The position numbers and the translations under genes were made by a program. From JALZKA01 sp963753385 (lineage in GTDB: Bacteria; Actinomycetota; Thermoleophilia; Solirubrobacterales; 70-9), in the NCBI GenBank assembly GCA_963753385.1, contig CAVWCC010000008.1, positions 186,001 to 250,000 of the forward strand: DNA of 64,000 nt. Reading direction: 5' to 3'. Within the stretch, counting starts at the first letter, position 1; each line of letters opens with the position of its first letter. Below, piece after piece: positions 62,672 to 64,000 of the stretch. The notes beneath the pieces are model-generated. The model was not told the origin of the DNA. It made no database searches and was given only the letters and a program-made list of their open reading frames with translations.

Positions 62672-63130
62672 ATGGATTCACGCAGGGTTCCCGCGCTGAT
62701 CGCGCTGGTCGGGGTGGTCGCGGCCGTCGGCCTCTTTCTGCTGCTGAAGGACGACACGGCCGACGAGGATTCGGTGACGACGCCGCCCGCCCAGACGGCG
62801 AGCGACGGGTCGGGATCGGGCAATCAAGAGCAGAAGCCCGAGAAGAAGCCGAAGCCCGATAAGCCTGAGATTCCCGTGATCGAGATCAAGGGCGGGCAGC
62901 CGGTGGGAGGCGTCGCCGAGTTCGAGGTCGCCAAGGGCGACGACATCAGGTTCGTCGTCGAGTCCGACGTCGACGAGGAGGTCCACCTCCACGGCTACGA
63001 CGTCTCACAGGACGTCACGGCGGGAGGCAAGGTCGAGTTCGAGGTACCCGCCACGATCGAGGGCGTGTTCGAGCTCGAGCTCGAGCATTCGGTCGTGCCG
63101 ATCGCCGAGATCTCCGTCGTCCCCGACTGA
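62672..63130 (+). CDS. membrane-anchored cupredoxin-like protein lacking cysteine
   Basis: A 152-residue exported protein. One N-terminal helix (about 6-25, VPALIALVGVVAAVGLFLLL), a charged Lys/Pro/Glu linker (50-70), then a beta-sandwich: GGVAEFEVAKGDDIRFVVES, EVHLHGYDVSQDV and a last strand FELELEHSVVPIAEISVV. HLHGYD is typical of cupredoxin_1-type domains, but there is no cysteine, so no type-1 copper site; two or three histidines could bind another metal. One base separates its stop from the next GTG gene... the stop and GTG are in fact adjacent, which implies a functional pair. Confidence 0.7.
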   Translation: MDSRRVPALIALVGVVAAVGLFLLLKDDTADEDSVTTPPAQTASDGSGSGNQEQKPEKKPKPDKPEIPVIEIKGGQPVGGVAEFEVAKGDDIRFVVESDVDEEVHLHGYDVSQDVTAGGKVEFEVPATIEGVFELELEHSVVPIAEISVVPD

Positions 63131-64000
63131 GTGCTGCCGCTAGCCCACGCCCTGGCAGGCAAGCAGGACCTGCCGATCCCGGAGTGGCTCTTCGCCTGGG
63201 GCGCCTCCCTGGTGCTGATCGTCTCGTTCGTCGCGCTGTCGGTCGCCTGGCGCGAGCCTCGGTTCGAGTCCGACCGCTGGCGCGCGCTGTCGGCCGCGTT
63301 CTCGCGCCTGGTCCTCGGCCGCCCGGCCGAGATCATCGCCGGAGCGATCGGCGCGTTCCTCCTCGGGGTGACGGTATGGGCCGGCCTCTACGGGACCGAG
63401 GCGCCGGACCGGAACTTCGCGGTGACGTTCATCTTCGTCACGGTCTGGCTCGGGTTCGTCGTCTTCAGCGTCCTCCTCGGCGACGTGTTCCGAGCCTTCA
63501 ACCCGTGGCGCGCGATCGCCCGCGCCGCCGCGGCCGGTTTCCGCCTGATCGCGGGTCAGACGCCGCCTCCCGCGCTCCCTTATCCGGAGCGGCTCGGCCG
63601 CTGGCCCGCGGCGATCGGGCTCCTCGGCTTCCTGTGGCTGGAGCTGGTCTTCGGCGCGAGCGGTGCCCAGACGGCGGGACTGACCCCGCGCACCGCAGCG
63701 ATCGCCACGCTCGTCTACAGCGCCTACACGTTCGCCGGCATGGCGCTGTTCGGGATCGAGAAGTGGTGCCAGCGCGGCGAGACGTTCTCCGTGTACTTCG
63801 GGATGTTCGCCCGGCTCTCGCCGTTCGAGGTCCGCTCAGGGAGGATCGGCCGCCGCCCGTGGTTCTCAGGCGCGACCGGCTGGGGGCTGGTGCCCGGCTC
63901 GGTCGCGATGATCCTGATCACGATCGCGGGGACCACCTTCGACGGTGCCCAGGAGGGACTCCTGAGCGGTGCGATCGGCGACGTGTTCGACGCGCTGTTC
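63131..64000 (+). CDS. polytopic membrane protein, 3'-truncated by window edge
   Basis: The first 290 residues are visible, with about seven hydrophobic helices and a rich content of Trp, Phe and Arg: PEWLFAWGASLVLIVSFVAL, FVTVWLGFVVFSVLLGDVFR, AFNPWRAIARAAAAGF, YSAYTFAGMALFGIEKW and EVRSGRIGRRPWFSG. GTG start directly follows the cupredoxin-like stop. Similar actinobacterial genes are often labelled fenitrothion hydrolase-like (FedB) beside a cupredoxin-like partner; I hold that name with low confidence, and the true function is unknown. Confidence 0.6.
   Translation, partial: MLPLAHALAGKQDLPIPEWLFAWGASLVLIVSFVALSVAWREPRFESDRWRALSAAFSRLVLGRPAEIIAGAIGAFLLGVTVWAGLYGTEAPDRNFAVTFIFVTVWLGFVVFSVLLGDVFRAFNPWRAIARAAAAGFRLIAGQTPPPALPYPERLGRWPAAIGLLGFLWLELVFGASGAQTAGLTPRTAAIATLVYSAYTFAGMALFGIEKWCQRGETFSVYFGMFARLSPFEVRSGRIGRRPWFSGATGWGLVPGSVAMILITIAGTTFDGAQEGLLSGAIGDVFDALF

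Overview
The window is very GC-rich, densely packed chromosomal DNA. It most resembles a deep-branching actinobacterium of the Thermoleophilia (Solirubrobacterales/Gaiellales type). Reasons: actinobacterial gene order around an F-type ATP synthase operon, DUF2510/DUF4328 and WS/DGAT proteins, a small secreted protein with an N-terminus I associate with Solirubrobacterales, many GTG/TTG starts, and many start codons only 5-10 nt after a TANNNT box (likely leaderless mRNAs). I saw no rRNA, tRNA, CRISPR array, transposase or phage module, and no gene-free stretch longer than 300 bases.

Layout. 0-4.3 kb: 3' end of rpiB, an RNase Sa-like nuclease with its overlapping barstar inhibitor, then a leftward operon of R2-like ligand-binding oxidase, TetR and cytochrome P450 behind a promoter with a TetR-type operator. 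4.4-15.7 kb: glyA, a DUF354 glycosyltransferase-like gene, a WecA/MraY-type transferase and the complete ATP synthase operon (Z-I-a-c-b/delta-alpha-gamma-beta-epsilon). 15.7-22.3 kb: M20 peptidase, LCP ligase, UDP-glucose dehydrogenase, sugar-nucleotidyltransferase and phosphoglucose/phosphomannose isomerase, a cell-wall glycopolymer precursor cluster. 22.3-25.6 kb: MacB/LolD-like ABC exporter. 25.6-32.3 kb: small genes, ArfB, SAH hydrolase, a second nucleotidyltransferase, thioredoxin-fold proteins and homoserine kinase. 32.3-38.8 kb: ParA, a zinc-ribbon FHA protein, SRPBCC protein, a class B PBP divergent from a MarP-like protease, HxlR regulator. 38.8-46 kb: leftward addB-addA-gamma-glutamylcyclotransferase operon. 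46-64 kb: hydrolases, FxsA, GNAT, M14 carboxypeptidase, DUF59, a DrrAB-like exporter, DMT transporter, WS/DGAT, M28 peptidase, ispH, a glucuronokinase-like GHMP kinase, a DipZ-like protein without cysteines, and at the right edge a TenA-like / small membrane / cupredoxin-like / polytopic membrane cluster.

Data quality. Genes at about 4.85-7.15 kb and 34.6-43.6 kb are broken by many single-base frameshifts although all domains remain in order; the flanking 27 kb and 20 kb are nearly intact. The breaks follow position and not gene function, so sequencing or assembly error is the simplest reading. These genes are annotated as one gene each.

The most unusual non-coding signals are: a ~50-base element with a compensating hairpin found three times just before start codons (glyA, a 40-codon ORF leading an FHA-ParA operon, and the GHMP kinase); two families of dispersed palindromic repeats, two copies each; a 22-bp perfect palindrome between the PBP and MarP genes; and extreme overlap of genes, including a GNAT gene whose start and stop codons are both shared with neighbouring genes.
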